A DNA stretch of 64,000 nt from JANXSF01 sp043755435 (lineage in GTDB: Bacteria > Acidobacteriota > Terriglobia > Bryobacterales > Bryobacteraceae): assembly GCA_043755435.1 (NCBI GenBank), contig JAYUSZ010000282.1, positions 40,457-104,456 of the forward strand, read 5' to 3'. A program made the position numbers and the translations under genes. Positions 48,813 to 57,345 of the stretch are shown here, one piece after another. Each line of letters begins with the position of its first letter. Position 1 is the stretch's first letter. Under the pieces are notes generated by a model. That model was not told where the DNA came from. It did not search any database and worked only from the letters and a program-made list of their open reading frames with translations.

Positions 48813-51038
48813 TTGAGGCTCAGCATGCTGTTGAAATGTAAATTTTCGATACATATGGAATGGGCAGTTTTCGTATTAGTTCTGTGTGAAGGAATCTATG
48901 GGCAGGTCGCTGTTTCGTCAATGGTATGCGGAAGCTGTCACCCGAAGATTGCAGCAAGCTATAAAACTACTGGAATGGCCCGATCGTTTTCGCGAACAAG
49001 CGCGGCGGCGATTCCAATACAAAGTGAACCCTTTTTCCATGTCGCATCGGAAACCTATTTTGCGGTGGTGAGGCGGGGGAAGAATGTTTTTCATCGGCGT
49101 TGGCAGAAAGCGGCGGATGGGAAAGAGGTCTTTGTTGAAGAACTGGAAATTCACCATGTAATGGGGTCTGGCAATCATGCGCTGACATTCTTGCATCGGA
49201 ATTCAAAAGGAGCCTTGATTGAATTGCCCTTGGGTTGGTATGCGGAAAATGGCGGGTACTTTGCGATGAATCCTGGGTTTGACAATCCACAACCAGCAAC
49301 ACGCAGGAAGATTGACTACGACTGTATGTCCTGCCACAACGCTACTCCGAAAATCCCTGCGCCAAACAAGGCTAATGGAGCGGAGCCCATTTATGCCGGG
49401 GATTTGCCGGATGGGATCGATTGCCAACGATGCCATGGAAATGGGGCACGCCACGTGGGCATGGCGAAGGCGGCTGGAATACCAGTTGAAGGGATTCGGA
49501 AATCGATTGTAAATCCTGCGCGCCTTTCTGTTGAACGGCAGAATGAAGTTTGCATGCAATGTCATTTGGAGACCACCAGCAGGCGTTTGCCAAGCATGAT
49601 CCGACGCTTTGAACGTGCCCCGTTTTCCTATGTTCCCGGAGAACCTTTAGGGGATTATGTTGTGGCATTTGATCATGCACCGGGGACAAAGTTGGATGAC
49701 AAGTTCGAAATTGTTAGTGCAGCATATAGGCTAAGGAAATCGCAATGCTTTTTGAAAAGCCCCGCGATGACATGCTCAACGTGTCATGATCCGCACGCAA
49801 AAAGGGGAGCGCGGGAGGCTGCGGCTTGCGGTACATGTCATTCCGAAAAGGCACTTGCTGCAGGTGGGAAACATCCGTCTGGGAACGACTGTGTTGGTTG
49901 TCATATGCCAAAGCGGAGAACTAAAGATGCAATTCATGTGGTGATGACGGATCATTTGATTCAGCGGCGGCCAATGGTAGGCAACCTGTTAGCCGAACTT
50001 AAGGAGCCGGCCGGCGAAGAGGATTACAAAGGAGCGGTGCTGCCTTATTATCCAGTGAATGGCTTGGATGCTTTGTATAGGGCAGTTGCACAGGTGCTGC
50101 ATGGATCGAATTTGACGTCGGGAATAAGCATGTTGGAAGAAGCGTTGAGACAAAGCAGGCCGAGCGAGGCGGAATATTTCGTAAGTCTCGGAAATGCCTG
50201 GCAGCAGGCTCATAGACCAGAAAAAGCTGCTGGAGCGTTTCAAGAAGCAGTGCGGGTGCAGCCGAAATCGGGTAGAGCATGGCGGTTTTTGGGAATCGCA
50301 TTACAGGAATCTGGAAATGCAATCAAGGCGAAGGAAGCACTGGGGTCCGCGATTTCATTGGACCCAGGAGACGCCGTTGCGTGGCATCAACTGGGGCTGA
50401 TGGATTCTGCGGAAGGCCGGTTGAAAGATGCGGCGGCAAAGGCAGCCAAGGCGATGGCACTAGACCCCGATTTGTTTGATGCGCGGAATAGCTTGGGAGC
50501 AAGCCTTGCGGCGATGGGAGATGGCAAAGCGGCTGAAAGGGCGTTTCGAGATGCCTTGCAAGTAAACCCCTATTACGCAACGGCGCATGGGAATTTGGCG
50601 CGTGTGCTTGCGAAGAATGGCGACTCGGCTCAGTCTCTATTACACTTTGCGAAAGCTGTAAAGCTTAGAGCGGACTTTGCACCGGATCGTCATGATTATG
50701 CGCTGGGACTGGTGAGAGCCAATCGTTTCGCTGATGCAAGAATCCAGATTGATGCGGCACTTGCGTTGGCTCCGAAATCGGTGGAGACGCGGATTTTGTC
50801 TGGTGGACTTTGGGCCAAAGACGGGAAGTTGGACGAGGCACGGCGAGATTATGAAACAGCTTTGCAGGTGCAACCGGACTCAGGGTGGGCGCACTTGGAT
50901 TTGGCACGAGTGCTGCTACCGCTTGGTGATAGAGAGGGGACAATTTCCCATCTGCGAGCTGCTGCAAAATCTTCAGACGCGGCTTCATCGACGCTTGCCC
51001 GACAAGCGTTGCAAAATATTGGAGCCTCGCTTGAGTAG
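48813..51038 (+). CDS. Seven-haem cytochrome with C-terminal TPR repeats
   Basis: A 741-residue secreted protein. After an N-terminal hydrophobic segment (WAVFVLVLCEGIYG) there are seven CxxCH sites: CGSCH near residue 38, CMSCH 170, CQRCH 204, CMQCH 247, CSTCH 321, CGTCH 340 and CVGCH 360, in a cytochrome c554/nitrite-reductase-like arrangement. From about 440 to 735 there are seven or eight TPR units (for example AEYFVSLGNAWQQAHRPEKA). TTG at 48813 is 11 nt after AAGGAG; ATGs at 48825 and 48855 are alternatives. The likely role is periplasmic electron transfer with a TPR docking arm. It stands where a DUF1553 gene would normally precede the DUF1501 gene. Confidence 0.85.
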   Translation: MRLSMLLKCKFSIHMEWAVFVLVLCEGIYGQVAVSSMVCGSCHPKIAASYKTTGMARSFSRTSAAAIPIQSEPFFHVASETYFAVVRRGKNVFHRRWQKAADGKEVFVEELEIHHVMGSGNHALTFLHRNSKGALIELPLGWYAENGGYFAMNPGFDNPQPATRRKIDYDCMSCHNATPKIPAPNKANGAEPIYAGDLPDGIDCQRCHGNGARHVGMAKAAGIPVEGIRKSIVNPARLSVERQNEVCMQCHLETTSRRLPSMIRRFERAPFSYVPGEPLGDYVVAFDHAPGTKLDDKFEIVSAAYRLRKSQCFLKSPAMTCSTCHDPHAKRGAREAAACGTCHSEKALAAGGKHPSGNDCVGCHMPKRRTKDAIHVVMTDHLIQRRPMVGNLLAELKEPAGEEDYKGAVLPYYPVNGLDALYRAVAQVLHGSNLTSGISMLEEALRQSRPSEAEYFVSLGNAWQQAHRPEKAAGAFQEAVRVQPKSGRAWRFLGIALQESGNAIKAKEALGSAISLDPGDAVAWHQLGLMDSAEGRLKDAAAKAAKAMALDPDLFDARNSLGASLAAMGDGKAAERAFRDALQVNPYYATAHGNLARVLAKNGDSAQSLLHFAKAVKLRADFAPDRHDYALGLVRANRFADARIQIDAALALAPKSVETRILSGGLWAKDGKLDEARRDYETALQVQPDSGWAHLDLARVLLPLGDREGTISHLRAAAKSSDAASSTLARQALQNIGASLE

Positions 51039-51082
51039 CGGAGTGTTGCCAGCGTGAGCCTCCGCCGGTGTAGACTAATGGC

Positions 51083-52513
51083 ATGCACGGAAGCAGCCCA
51101 CGTCGATTCTGGTCACGCCGCGAGTTCCTGTTTGAAGCCGTTGGAGGCATCAGCGGCCTTGGTCTGGCATCCATTTTGGCCGAGCAAGGACTGCTGGCCG
51201 GCACTTCACCATACGCCCCCAAACCAAGCCATTTTCAACCCCGCGCGAAACGAGTGATTTCTCTTTTCATGTCTGGCGGCGTCAGCCAAATGGATACGTT
51301 TGACCCCAAACCCATGTTGACCAAATACGCTGGGCAACCCTTGGAAGGTAAGGGTGATGTGGTTGTGCGGCAAGGGCATCCGGGGCCGTTGATGCCCTCG
51401 CCATTTCAATTCAAGAAGTATGGGCGGGGCGGCCTTGAAATATCGGAGCTGTTCACAAAGGTTGCAGAACACGCCGATGACATTGCCGTGATCCGTTCGG
51501 TGATTGGCCGATCGAACGATCATGTGATGGCCCACTACGAACTTTCCAGCGGTGCCATTCGGATGGGCGCACCTAGTGTTGGCGCTTGGGTTACGTATGG
51601 ACTTGGGTCAGAAAATCAAAACCTGCCAGCTTACGTTGTGATTTACGATGCCAGAGGCGGACCCTTCGGTGGACCCGCCAATTGGACGGCTGGGTATATG
51701 CCTGCCGCCTATCAAGGAACGGTGTTTCGGGCCAAGGGTGATGCGATTTTTGATTTGAAACCGCCAAGCAGTATTACACCTGAGGGTCAACGGGCGCGGC
51801 TGGATCTGCTGGCGAAACTGAATGAACTGGATATGCAGAAGAACCCGGCAAATTCCGAACTTGCGGCGCGCATTGCGTCGTATGAGCTGGCGTATAAGAT
51901 GCAATCATCGGCTCCGGATGCGGTGGATTTGGAGAATGAGACTCCGGCGACAAAGAAGCTTTATGGTCTGGATGAACCGATCACCGAACCATTTGCAAGG
52001 CAATGCCTGATGGCTCGCCGATTGGTGGAACGCGGTGTGCGGTTTGTCCAGGTGTATCACGGCGGACTGGGAAATCAGAACACCGATACTTGGGATGCGC
52101 ACGGAAACGTACAGGAAAATCATACGCAGCATGCAGCGGAAACGGATCGGCCAATTGCTGGATTACTCGCGGATTTGAAGGGACGTGGGCTGCTGGACGA
52201 CACGCTGGTGATTTGGCAAAGCGAGTTTGGCCGGATGCCAATTTCCCAGCGAGCGTTGGGGCGCGATCATAATCCGGGTACAATGTCGATCTGGATGGCT
52301 GGTGCCAAAATCAAGGGCGGCCAGGCGATTGGGGAAAGTGACGAGTTCGGCTATAAAGCCGCGGTGCAGCCTGTGAATGTGCATGACTTGCATGCCACCA
52401 TTTTGCATTTGATGGGCATGGACCACACCAAATTGACGTATCACTACCAGGGGCGCAACATGCGCCTGACCGATGTTTACGGCGAGCCGGTTCCGCAAAT
52501 TATCAAGAGCTAG
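51083..52513 (+). CDS. DUF1501 family protein without a DUF1553 partner
   Basis: A 476-residue protein. The leader has SRREFLFEAVGGISG after a 12-residue lead-in; VISLFMSGGVSQMDTFDPK follows. Motifs are TDTWDAHGN near residue 336, QSEFGRMPI near 377 and LGRDHNPGTM near 390; it ends YQGRNMRLTDVYGEP. It is the only copy not preceded by a DUF1549/1553 gene; the seven-haem TPR protein takes that place 44 nt upstream. The Fpg-like gene starts 3 nt after its stop. Confidence 0.88.
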   Translation: MHGSSPRRFWSRREFLFEAVGGISGLGLASILAEQGLLAGTSPYAPKPSHFQPRAKRVISLFMSGGVSQMDTFDPKPMLTKYAGQPLEGKGDVVVRQGHPGPLMPSPFQFKKYGRGGLEISELFTKVAEHADDIAVIRSVIGRSNDHVMAHYELSSGAIRMGAPSVGAWVTYGLGSENQNLPAYVVIYDARGGPFGGPANWTAGYMPAAYQGTVFRAKGDAIFDLKPPSSITPEGQRARLDLLAKLNELDMQKNPANSELAARIASYELAYKMQSSAPDAVDLENETPATKKLYGLDEPITEPFARQCLMARRLVERGVRFVQVYHGGLGNQNTDTWDAHGNVQENHTQHAAETDRPIAGLLADLKGRGLLDDTLVIWQSEFGRMPISQRALGRDHNPGTMSIWMAGAKIKGGQAIGESDEFGYKAAVQPVNVHDLHATILHLMGMDHTKLTYHYQGRNMRLTDVYGEPVPQIIKS

Positions 52514-52516
52514 ACG

Positions 52517-53413
52517 GTGCCCGAGTACCCAGACATAACGGTCTATATTGAAGCGTTGGAACAGCGTATTCAAGGCCAAGTGCTGGAGCGCGTGCGGTTC
52601 AACAGCCCATTCCTTTTAAGAAGTCTTGAACCTCCGGTTGCAGCGGCTGAAGGGAAAAAGGTTGTGCGCCTGCGGCGAATTGGAAAGCGCATTGCCATTG
52701 GAGTGGAAGGTGACGTTTGGCTGGTGATTCACTTGATGATTGCCGGCCGGTTGCATTGGAAAAAAGTAGGGGCGAAGTTAGGTGGCCGCCAGATGTTGGC
52801 TGCTTTCGATTTTCCTAATGGGTCGTTGGTGCTGACAGAGGCCGGGACTAAGAAGCGTGCGTCTTTGCATATGGCTAAGGGCGACTTGGGGCTGCGGGCA
52901 TTGGATCCGGGTGGACTGGAAGTGATGACTGCTTCTTTGAAGGATTTCGAACAGGCGTTGACGGCGGAGAATCATACGTTGAAACGTGCGCTGACGGATC
53001 CAAGGACGTTTAGTGGAATCGGCAATGCTTATTCGGATGAGATTCTGCATCACGCGAAGCTTTCGCCGATTCAACTGACGCAGAAGATGACCAGCCAACA
53101 ACGTTTGGAGTTATTCAATAGTATTCGGGAAGTTATGAACGAATGGGTGGTGCGGTTGCGGAGCACGGAGTTTCCAGAATCGGTAACAGCATTCAGGCCG
53201 GAGATGGCGGCTCATGGAAAGTACGGACTTCCCTGCCCCCGGTGCGGCGACAAGATTCAGCGGATTCGCTATGCCAACAATGAAACGAATTACTGCGTGA
53301 CGTGCCAGACGGAAGGAAAACTACTGGCTGATCGATCTCTTTCCAGACTGCTGGGGAAAGATTTTCCACGGACGCTGGAAGATTTGGAACTGAAATTGAA
53401 GGGGAGCCAATAA
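52517..53413 (+). CDS. Fpg/Nei family DNA glycosylase
   Basis: A 298-residue base-excision repair glycosylase for oxidised purines or pyrimidines. After initiator removal the N terminus is PEYPDI, giving the catalytic Pro and Glu of the family. A conserved Lys follows in RRIGKRIAIG, and HLMIAGRLHW is the beta-hairpin region. FSGIGNAYSDEILH matches the helix-two-turn-helix, and a C-terminal zinc finger has CPRC near residue 240 and CVTC near 260. The start is GTG, 3 nt after the DUF1501 stop, so it is probably co-transcribed with unrelated secreted genes. The choice between Fpg and Nei8-like is open. Confidence 0.9.
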   Translation: MPEYPDITVYIEALEQRIQGQVLERVRFNSPFLLRSLEPPVAAAEGKKVVRLRRIGKRIAIGVEGDVWLVIHLMIAGRLHWKKVGAKLGGRQMLAAFDFPNGSLVLTEAGTKKRASLHMAKGDLGLRALDPGGLEVMTASLKDFEQALTAENHTLKRALTDPRTFSGIGNAYSDEILHHAKLSPIQLTQKMTSQQRLELFNSIREVMNEWVVRLRSTEFPESVTAFRPEMAAHGKYGLPCPRCGDKIQRIRYANNETNYCVTCQTEGKLLADRSLSRLLGKDFPRTLEDLELKLKGSQ

Positions 53414-53421
53414 GGCTCCCC
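53401..53421. terminator. Bidirectional hairpin terminator between convergent genes
   Basis: GGGGAGCC-AATAA-GGCTCCCC forms a perfect 8-bp GC-rich stem. The TAA stop of the glycosylase lies in the loop. Only a short T stretch follows on either strand. It sits between the glycosylase (plus) and Hsp20 (minus) genes and should serve both. Confidence 0.75.
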
Positions 53422-53433
53422 TTGGTATCAGAC

Positions 53434-53859
53434 TTAGGAGACTTTTACTTCAATGGTTCTGGGTTTAGCCAATTCCATTTTCGGCAGAGTCACCGTTAGC
53501 ACGCCATTCTTATAGGCCGCGCTCACTTTTTCAGGGTCCACCGTTTCCGGCAGGCCGAAGCTGCGAGCGAAGGCTCCATACCCGCGTTCAATGCGGTGAT
53601 AGCCTTCCGAGTCGTCCTTTTTCTCGAACTTACGCTCACCTTTGATGGTGAGGGTTCCTTTTTCAATGCTGATGGAAATGTCCTTTTCGGTCATCTCAGG
53701 GACATCGGCCTTGAGGATCAATTCCTGCTCCGTTTCGACGATGTCAACTGGAGGAGTCCAGGGGCGGGAAGCCACCGGGGCAGTGAAAAAGCGGTTGAGA
53801 GTATCCTCGAGAGCGCCAAGGGTATTGGCATTGGTGGTGAAAGGTTTAGAAACGAACAT
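53434..53859 (-). CDS. Small heat shock protein, Hsp20 family
   Basis: A 141-residue ATP-independent chaperone. The alpha-crystallin domain spans about 35-135: PPVDIVETEQELILKADVP, GTLTIKGERK, RIERGYGAFARSFGLP and YKNGVLTVTLPK, with the short C-terminal segment PRTIEVKVS. It should bind unfolding proteins in oligomers in the cytoplasm. It stands alone on the minus strand with its own strong promoter and an AGGAG site 8 nt before the ATG. Confidence 0.92.
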   Translation of the reverse strand: MFVSKPFTTNANTLGALEDTLNRFFTAPVASRPWTPPVDIVETEQELILKADVPEMTEKDISISIEKGTLTIKGERKFEKKDDSEGYHRIERGYGAFARSFGLPETVDPEKVSAAYKNGVLTVTLPKMELAKPRTIEVKVS

Positions 53860-53898
53860 TTGAAGGTTCTCCTTTGATTAAGTATCTTCGGTAATTCA

Positions 53899-53927
53899 AA
53901 TATATAACATGAGCGTATAACTGTCAA
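53899..53927 (-). promoter_or_regulatory. Housekeeping-type promoter of the Hsp20 gene
   Basis: On the minus strand TTGACA (53927-53922) and TATATT (53904-53899) are separated by exactly 17 bp, close to the sigma-70 consensus. The predicted start near 53892 gives a leader of about 33 nt with AGGAG at 53873-53869. No CIRCE-type inverted repeat is seen. Confidence 0.75.
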
Positions 53928-53998
53928 GTATTTATTATTGCCTATTTATCATATTCTGTTTTCCTCAAAACATTCCCGCCTTCACCGATGAGTCACCC

Positions 53999-55171
53999 AT
54001 GCGTAGGATTGCTTGTATTGGCTTGTTTGCATTGATTTCTGGATCTTGTTCTAAGCAGGTGAAGCAGGCACCGCCGCTGGCTGGCTCGTTGAAACCTGTC
54101 CGGATAGAGGGCCAAACGACTGATCCAAAACGCGTTATCTATCCCAATTCGGTTATTCCAGGAGGCGTGAAGACGTCCGGCGATGTGGTTCAGGCCATGT
54201 TCAAGGACCCGGTGGTACGGCAACACTATAGCAATGTGCAACCAGATTTACTGGTTCCGGCGGTTCTGACGGAGGATCGGAAGGCGTTTGTTTCCTATCG
54301 GGTGGCGAATCGGGTTTACTGGACCGCGAAACGGGTTCAACTCAAGAAAGGGGAGACGGTTTTGATGGGCGGCGGGGCGACGGTTCGCGGAAGGTGCGGG
54401 AATCAGGTGTCAGAAAATCCGCAGGAACCTGCTGAATCGGGAATTTTAGCGCCTACGGAGGAGGAGCTCGACACTCCGGTGGAGTTACGAGCCCCCTTGG
54501 AACTGGCGCAATCAATCCAAGGTCCGATGTTTTCCAACCTTCCCATATCCGCACCCATTCCGGCCGCATTAGAGGAAACTGTGGCGATTCCCCAACTGGT
54601 AGCTGGTGTGATGCCGCAGGGGGGATACTCACCGTCTTCGGCATCGGCTATTGGTGGATTCGGAGGGGCGGGTGGAGGTGGCATGCCGAGCAAACCGTCC
54701 GGGACCGCGCCTGTTTCCAATTCGCCGGGTTCGCGACAACTTACTAGCGACGCTCCTGGTGGAAGCGAACCTCGACCACCATTTCATTTCACGGTGCCAC
54801 CGCCGCCGACCTTCCCACCAAGTTCGGGTCCACCACCGTCGAACCCGCCGGAGCAAGGTCCGCCACCTCCCCCAGGTTCGCCGCCACCTTATCATCCACC
54901 AACTGGTGGGCCGCCGCCATCGGCACCGCCTCCGCCGCCGACTGGCTGGCCACCGCCGGGCAATCCTCCAGGGACACCACCGCCTGGACCGCCGCCATAT
55001 CATCCGCCGGATTTGCCACCGCACGGGCCACCGCCTTACGGTCCGCCAGGTGGGCCTCCGCCGAGTGGGCCTCCACCGGTGGAAAGTATTCCAGAGCCGG
55101 GGACTTATTTTTTGACGGCGGTTGGTCTGATTGGGTTTGCTTTGTATGGACGAAGGAAGCGGGGAGGGTAG
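53999..55171 (+). CDS. Proline-rich PEP-CTERM surface protein
   Basis: A 390-residue exported protein in three parts. An N-terminal signal (CIGLFALISGSC, a poor lipobox) leads into a globular region of about 180 residues of no known family. Next comes a Gly/Ser/Pro linker and then about 95 residues of Pro/Gly repeats (PPP, GPPP, PPYHPP), about residues 255-360. It ends in a PEP-CTERM sorting signal: IPEPGTYF, a hydrophobic helix and RRKR. Such proteins are processed by an exosortase and tied to the envelope; no exosortase gene is in the window. Confidence 0.8.
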   Translation: MRRIACIGLFALISGSCSKQVKQAPPLAGSLKPVRIEGQTTDPKRVIYPNSVIPGGVKTSGDVVQAMFKDPVVRQHYSNVQPDLLVPAVLTEDRKAFVSYRVANRVYWTAKRVQLKKGETVLMGGGATVRGRCGNQVSENPQEPAESGILAPTEEELDTPVELRAPLELAQSIQGPMFSNLPISAPIPAALEETVAIPQLVAGVMPQGGYSPSSASAIGGFGGAGGGGMPSKPSGTAPVSNSPGSRQLTSDAPGGSEPRPPFHFTVPPPPTFPPSSGPPPSNPPEQGPPPPPGSPPPYHPPTGGPPPSAPPPPPTGWPPPGNPPGTPPPGPPPYHPPDLPPHGPPPYGPPGGPPPSGPPPVESIPEPGTYFLTAVGLIGFALYGRRKRGG

Positions 55172-55309
55172 GTTTGTCCTTGGAAAAGCCGAACAAGAGT
55201 TGATAGTCGCTCGTTTTGCAAGCCGCGTTCACTCACGGAGAATTTCCTGAGTTAGAATAGAGCCACGGCAACAGCGAAAACCAAAGAGACTCCGAAGAAC
55301 GGCCATAAA

Positions 55310-55444
55310 GTGAAACCAGTAGTTCCAAAATTAGCAAGGGACCTGCGGCGAATAAGTCACAAGATAGCCGCGTCTGGTGAAAAGCCGCTGACCCGGCTTG
55401 AAGTGCAACGCGAAATTGCGGAACGCCGCAGTGGCAGCTACTGA
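55310..55444 (+). CDS. Short antitoxin-like protein upstream of a PIN remnant
   Basis: A 44-codon frame from GTG, basic and helical (KLARDLRRISHKIAASGE, then LTRLEVQREIAERRSG), of the kind found directly ahead of PIN-domain toxins. It overlaps the PIN frame by 14 nt. The frame is open back to 55256 and reads TATAKTKETPKNG after an ACG codon at 55265, where relatives might start ATG-GCA-ACA. Loss of the original start is possible, in keeping with decay of the partner. Confidence 0.5.
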   Translation: MKPVVPKLARDLRRISHKIAASGEKPLTRLEVQREIAERRSGSY

Positions 55445-55728
55445 ACACTTGATTGTGCGAACATTTCTCGACGCTGGCGTTCTGCTTACTGCCGCAAGAG
55501 CGGTGAGTCAGGATAGGGAAAGAGCCCTTAAACTCTTCGCCGAACCGGGCCGCCTATTCCTCACTAGCCCATTCATACACCTTGAGGTTGTCCCAAAGGC
55601 GCACTACTTCAAGAACAAATTGGAGCTGTCTTTCTACAATCGCTTTTTCCACAATTCCACTTGGATCGGGAAGTAGACAAATCGAAGTCAAGGCACAAGA
55701 GGAAGCTGGCAAAGCGGGATTAGGAGCT
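55431..55728 (+). pseudogene. Truncated, frameshifted PIN-domain toxin
   Basis: From GTG at 55431 the frame encodes a PIN-like N terminus: VRTFLDAGVLLTAARA with the first acidic residue, then LFLTSPFIHLEVVPKA with the second, and FYNRFFHNSTWI. It stops at 55676. The +1 frame continues the family with IEVKAQEEAGKAGLGAM to about 55728, but the DALH continuation with the third acidic residue is missing. So there is one frameshift near 55665 and a 3' truncation. The ribonuclease should be inactive. Confidence 0.65.
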
Positions 55729-55988
55729 ATGTCAAGAAAGTTGCGATCGAGAGAAATCAGGAAAAGGTCTGGCTTCAACATGACGATCCAGGCACGATAG
55801 CCGGGAATTCCACCAATTTGCTGATGCGGTTGGAAGGTGACAATCCAGGCGGCTTGCCCGGCAACGCTTTCGCGCGGATAGGCGGCCAAGGCTTGTGTTA
55901 CAAAATCGTCCATTGGTTGATCGTATTGAATGAACGTACAGCTATCGTAGAGTCCGCTGCCGAGTGGGATGAGTCCTTGTGCAGTCAC
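55554..55988 (-). CDS. Hypothetical chimeric ORF, probably a gene fragment
   Basis: A 144-codon frame from GTG at 55988. The first 85 or so residues (for example YPRESVAGQAAWIVTFQP, IGGIPGYRAWIVMLKP) look protein-like and hydrophobic, but the last third is antisense to the PIN remnant, so the natural end is lost near 55729. The frame remains open upstream to 56039 without a normal start codon. It is probably a fragment brought next to the PIN gene by recombination. No family is recognised. Confidence 0.3.
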   Translation of the reverse strand: MTAQGLIPLGSGLYDSCTFIQYDQPMDDFVTQALAAYPRESVAGQAAWIVTFQPHQQIGGIPGYRAWIVMLKPDLFLISLDRNFLDIAPNPALPASSCALTSICLLPDPSGIVEKAIVERQLQFVLEVVRLWDNLKVYEWASEE

Positions 55989-56328
55989 TGGAGGCAGACG
56001 GAATCGACGGGCGGCGGTTGCGGCATAGACCTTTTTTATTCAGCAAAGTATTTAAGGTGATAAAAAAGCCAGGGATCTGGGGGATGTGCTGTTATTGAAA
56101 ATCTGCTGCTGGATCGCTGGCGTTAGCTCCGCCCAGTGCCTGCAGAATTGTCTGCTCATAGTTGGCGACAACAAGAGTTTCGAGTATCCAAACGGGAGCC
56201 AATCGAGGACGGGATCATTGGTGAAGCTACGTCCTGGGCCTGAAGTGCGAAGCAGGAAACAATAGGAAAATGAGCCGCATTTGAAGGGACCGCTACTTTG
56301 CTTTCATTCTACGCGAATGGGTGGATGA
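55989..56328. other. Intergenic region with gene remnants
   Basis: 340 bp with no complete gene. A minus-strand stretch ending at a TAA at 56092-56094 reads like a genuine C terminus (LETLVVANYEQTILQALGG and following) for fewer than 40 codons before an upstream stop. Together with the chimeric frame and the broken PIN gene this marks a decayed segment from about 55.2 to 56.3 kb. Confidence 0.4.
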
Positions 56329-57339
56329 TTACTGCTTGCGCAAGAGCTGTAGCTTCAAGTTTTCTGCCCACTGAATTTGAGTTGGAGTGAGTTTTGCTTT
56401 GGCGGCGGCTGCTATTATCGTGGCTCCCGGATATGTTTTGCTGGCAAGGTCCAGCCAGGCGAGGGCTTGAATTCGGTCGCGTTCAAGTGCGCCATCTACC
56501 AACATCAATTTCCCCAATTGGTATTGGCATGCTGCATCGCCGTTGGTTGCGCACAAGCGGAACTGCCGTTTGGCGAAGGCAAGGTCTTTTGTAATTCCGT
56601 CGCCTTCAGCGTAAATGCTCCCAAGATAAAACTGTGCAGTGGAACTGCCCAGGACAGAGCCTTGCTGCAACATCTTAATGCCTCTGTCCTGATCCTTTTC
56701 GACTAGTTCGCCTTTCACATACATCTTGCCCAGTTTGGCTAACGCGAAGGAATCCTTTTTGGAGGCAGCGGCCTGTAACAGTTGAACACCTTTGACCTCG
56801 TCAATTGGAAGCTCCTGCCCTGTTAGATAGTACGTTCCAAGGAGTGCTTGGGCTCGAGGATAATTGTCATTTGCGAGCTTTTGTATTGCTTCAATTGCAT
56901 CCGCTTTATTCTTCGGATTGTCCTTACCAAGAGTTTTGAGGGCGATGTTAAATGCTGTGCGCTGCTTTTCCATAGCAGTGTCGGTGAAACGCCCTTTGAA
57001 ACGAAAATTGATCTCAATGGTGCAATATACCGGGACGGGCTTGTCGTCCTTTAAACCAGGAGAGAAGCGCCATTGCTTGATTGCTTTCAAGGCCTCTTCG
57101 TCCAGCCCGAATCCCAATGGGCTGAGGAATTCAATGTCCTCCAGTTCGCCTTTTTCATTAATCACCACGCCCATCACAACCGCACCTTGAATTCCGGCTG
57201 ATTGCGCTTCTATTGAGTATGATGGCTCTACTTGGTGAATTAGTTTTGGTGAAGAAACACCGTCACCAACGCGAAGAACTTCCCGCTGGGCGAACGCCAA
57301 GCTGTACAAAAAAAGGAAAAACAACCAAAGCAGCCGCAT
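56329..57339 (-). CDS. TonB C-terminal domain protein with Sel1 repeats
   Basis: A 336-residue secreted protein: signal peptide (LWLFFLFLYSLAFA), a TonB_C domain at about 30-115 (LIHQVEPSYSIEAQSAGIQG, ALKAIKQWRFSPG), then Sel1-type repeats at about 150-300 (AQALLGTYYLTGQE, ALAKLGKMYVKGE, AQFYLGSIYAEGDG, CQYQLGKLMLVDG). Sel1 arrays mediate protein contacts. As with the copy at 16434 there is no membrane anchor. It follows the SelA-like gene by 6 nt and may belong to the MoxR/VWA operon. Confidence 0.82.
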   Translation of the reverse strand: MRLLWLFFLFLYSLAFAQREVLRVGDGVSSPKLIHQVEPSYSIEAQSAGIQGAVVMGVVINEKGELEDIEFLSPLGFGLDEEALKAIKQWRFSPGLKDDKPVPVYCTIEINFRFKGRFTDTAMEKQRTAFNIALKTLGKDNPKNKADAIEAIQKLANDNYPRAQALLGTYYLTGQELPIDEVKGVQLLQAAASKKDSFALAKLGKMYVKGELVEKDQDRGIKMLQQGSVLGSSTAQFYLGSIYAEGDGITKDLAFAKRQFRLCATNGDAACQYQLGKLMLVDGALERDRIQALAWLDLASKTYPGATIIAAAAKAKLTPTQIQWAENLKLQLLRKQ

Positions 57340-57345
57340 GCCAAA

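Noticed and set aside
54800..55080. Possible DNA tandem repeat or CRISPR-like array
   Set aside because: Repetition is at codon level (CCX runs) without constant repeat and spacer lengths; it is the Pro-rich protein segment.
54629..55232. Several Arg- or Ala-rich frames overlapping the proline-rich region
   Set aside because: Reading the Pro/Gly repeat in other frames gives Arg/Trp or Ala/Val repeats; artefacts of the GC-rich repeat.
56092..56208. Short minus-strand frame reading like a protein C terminus
   Set aside because: Fewer than 40 codons before an in-frame stop and no start; noted only as a remnant.
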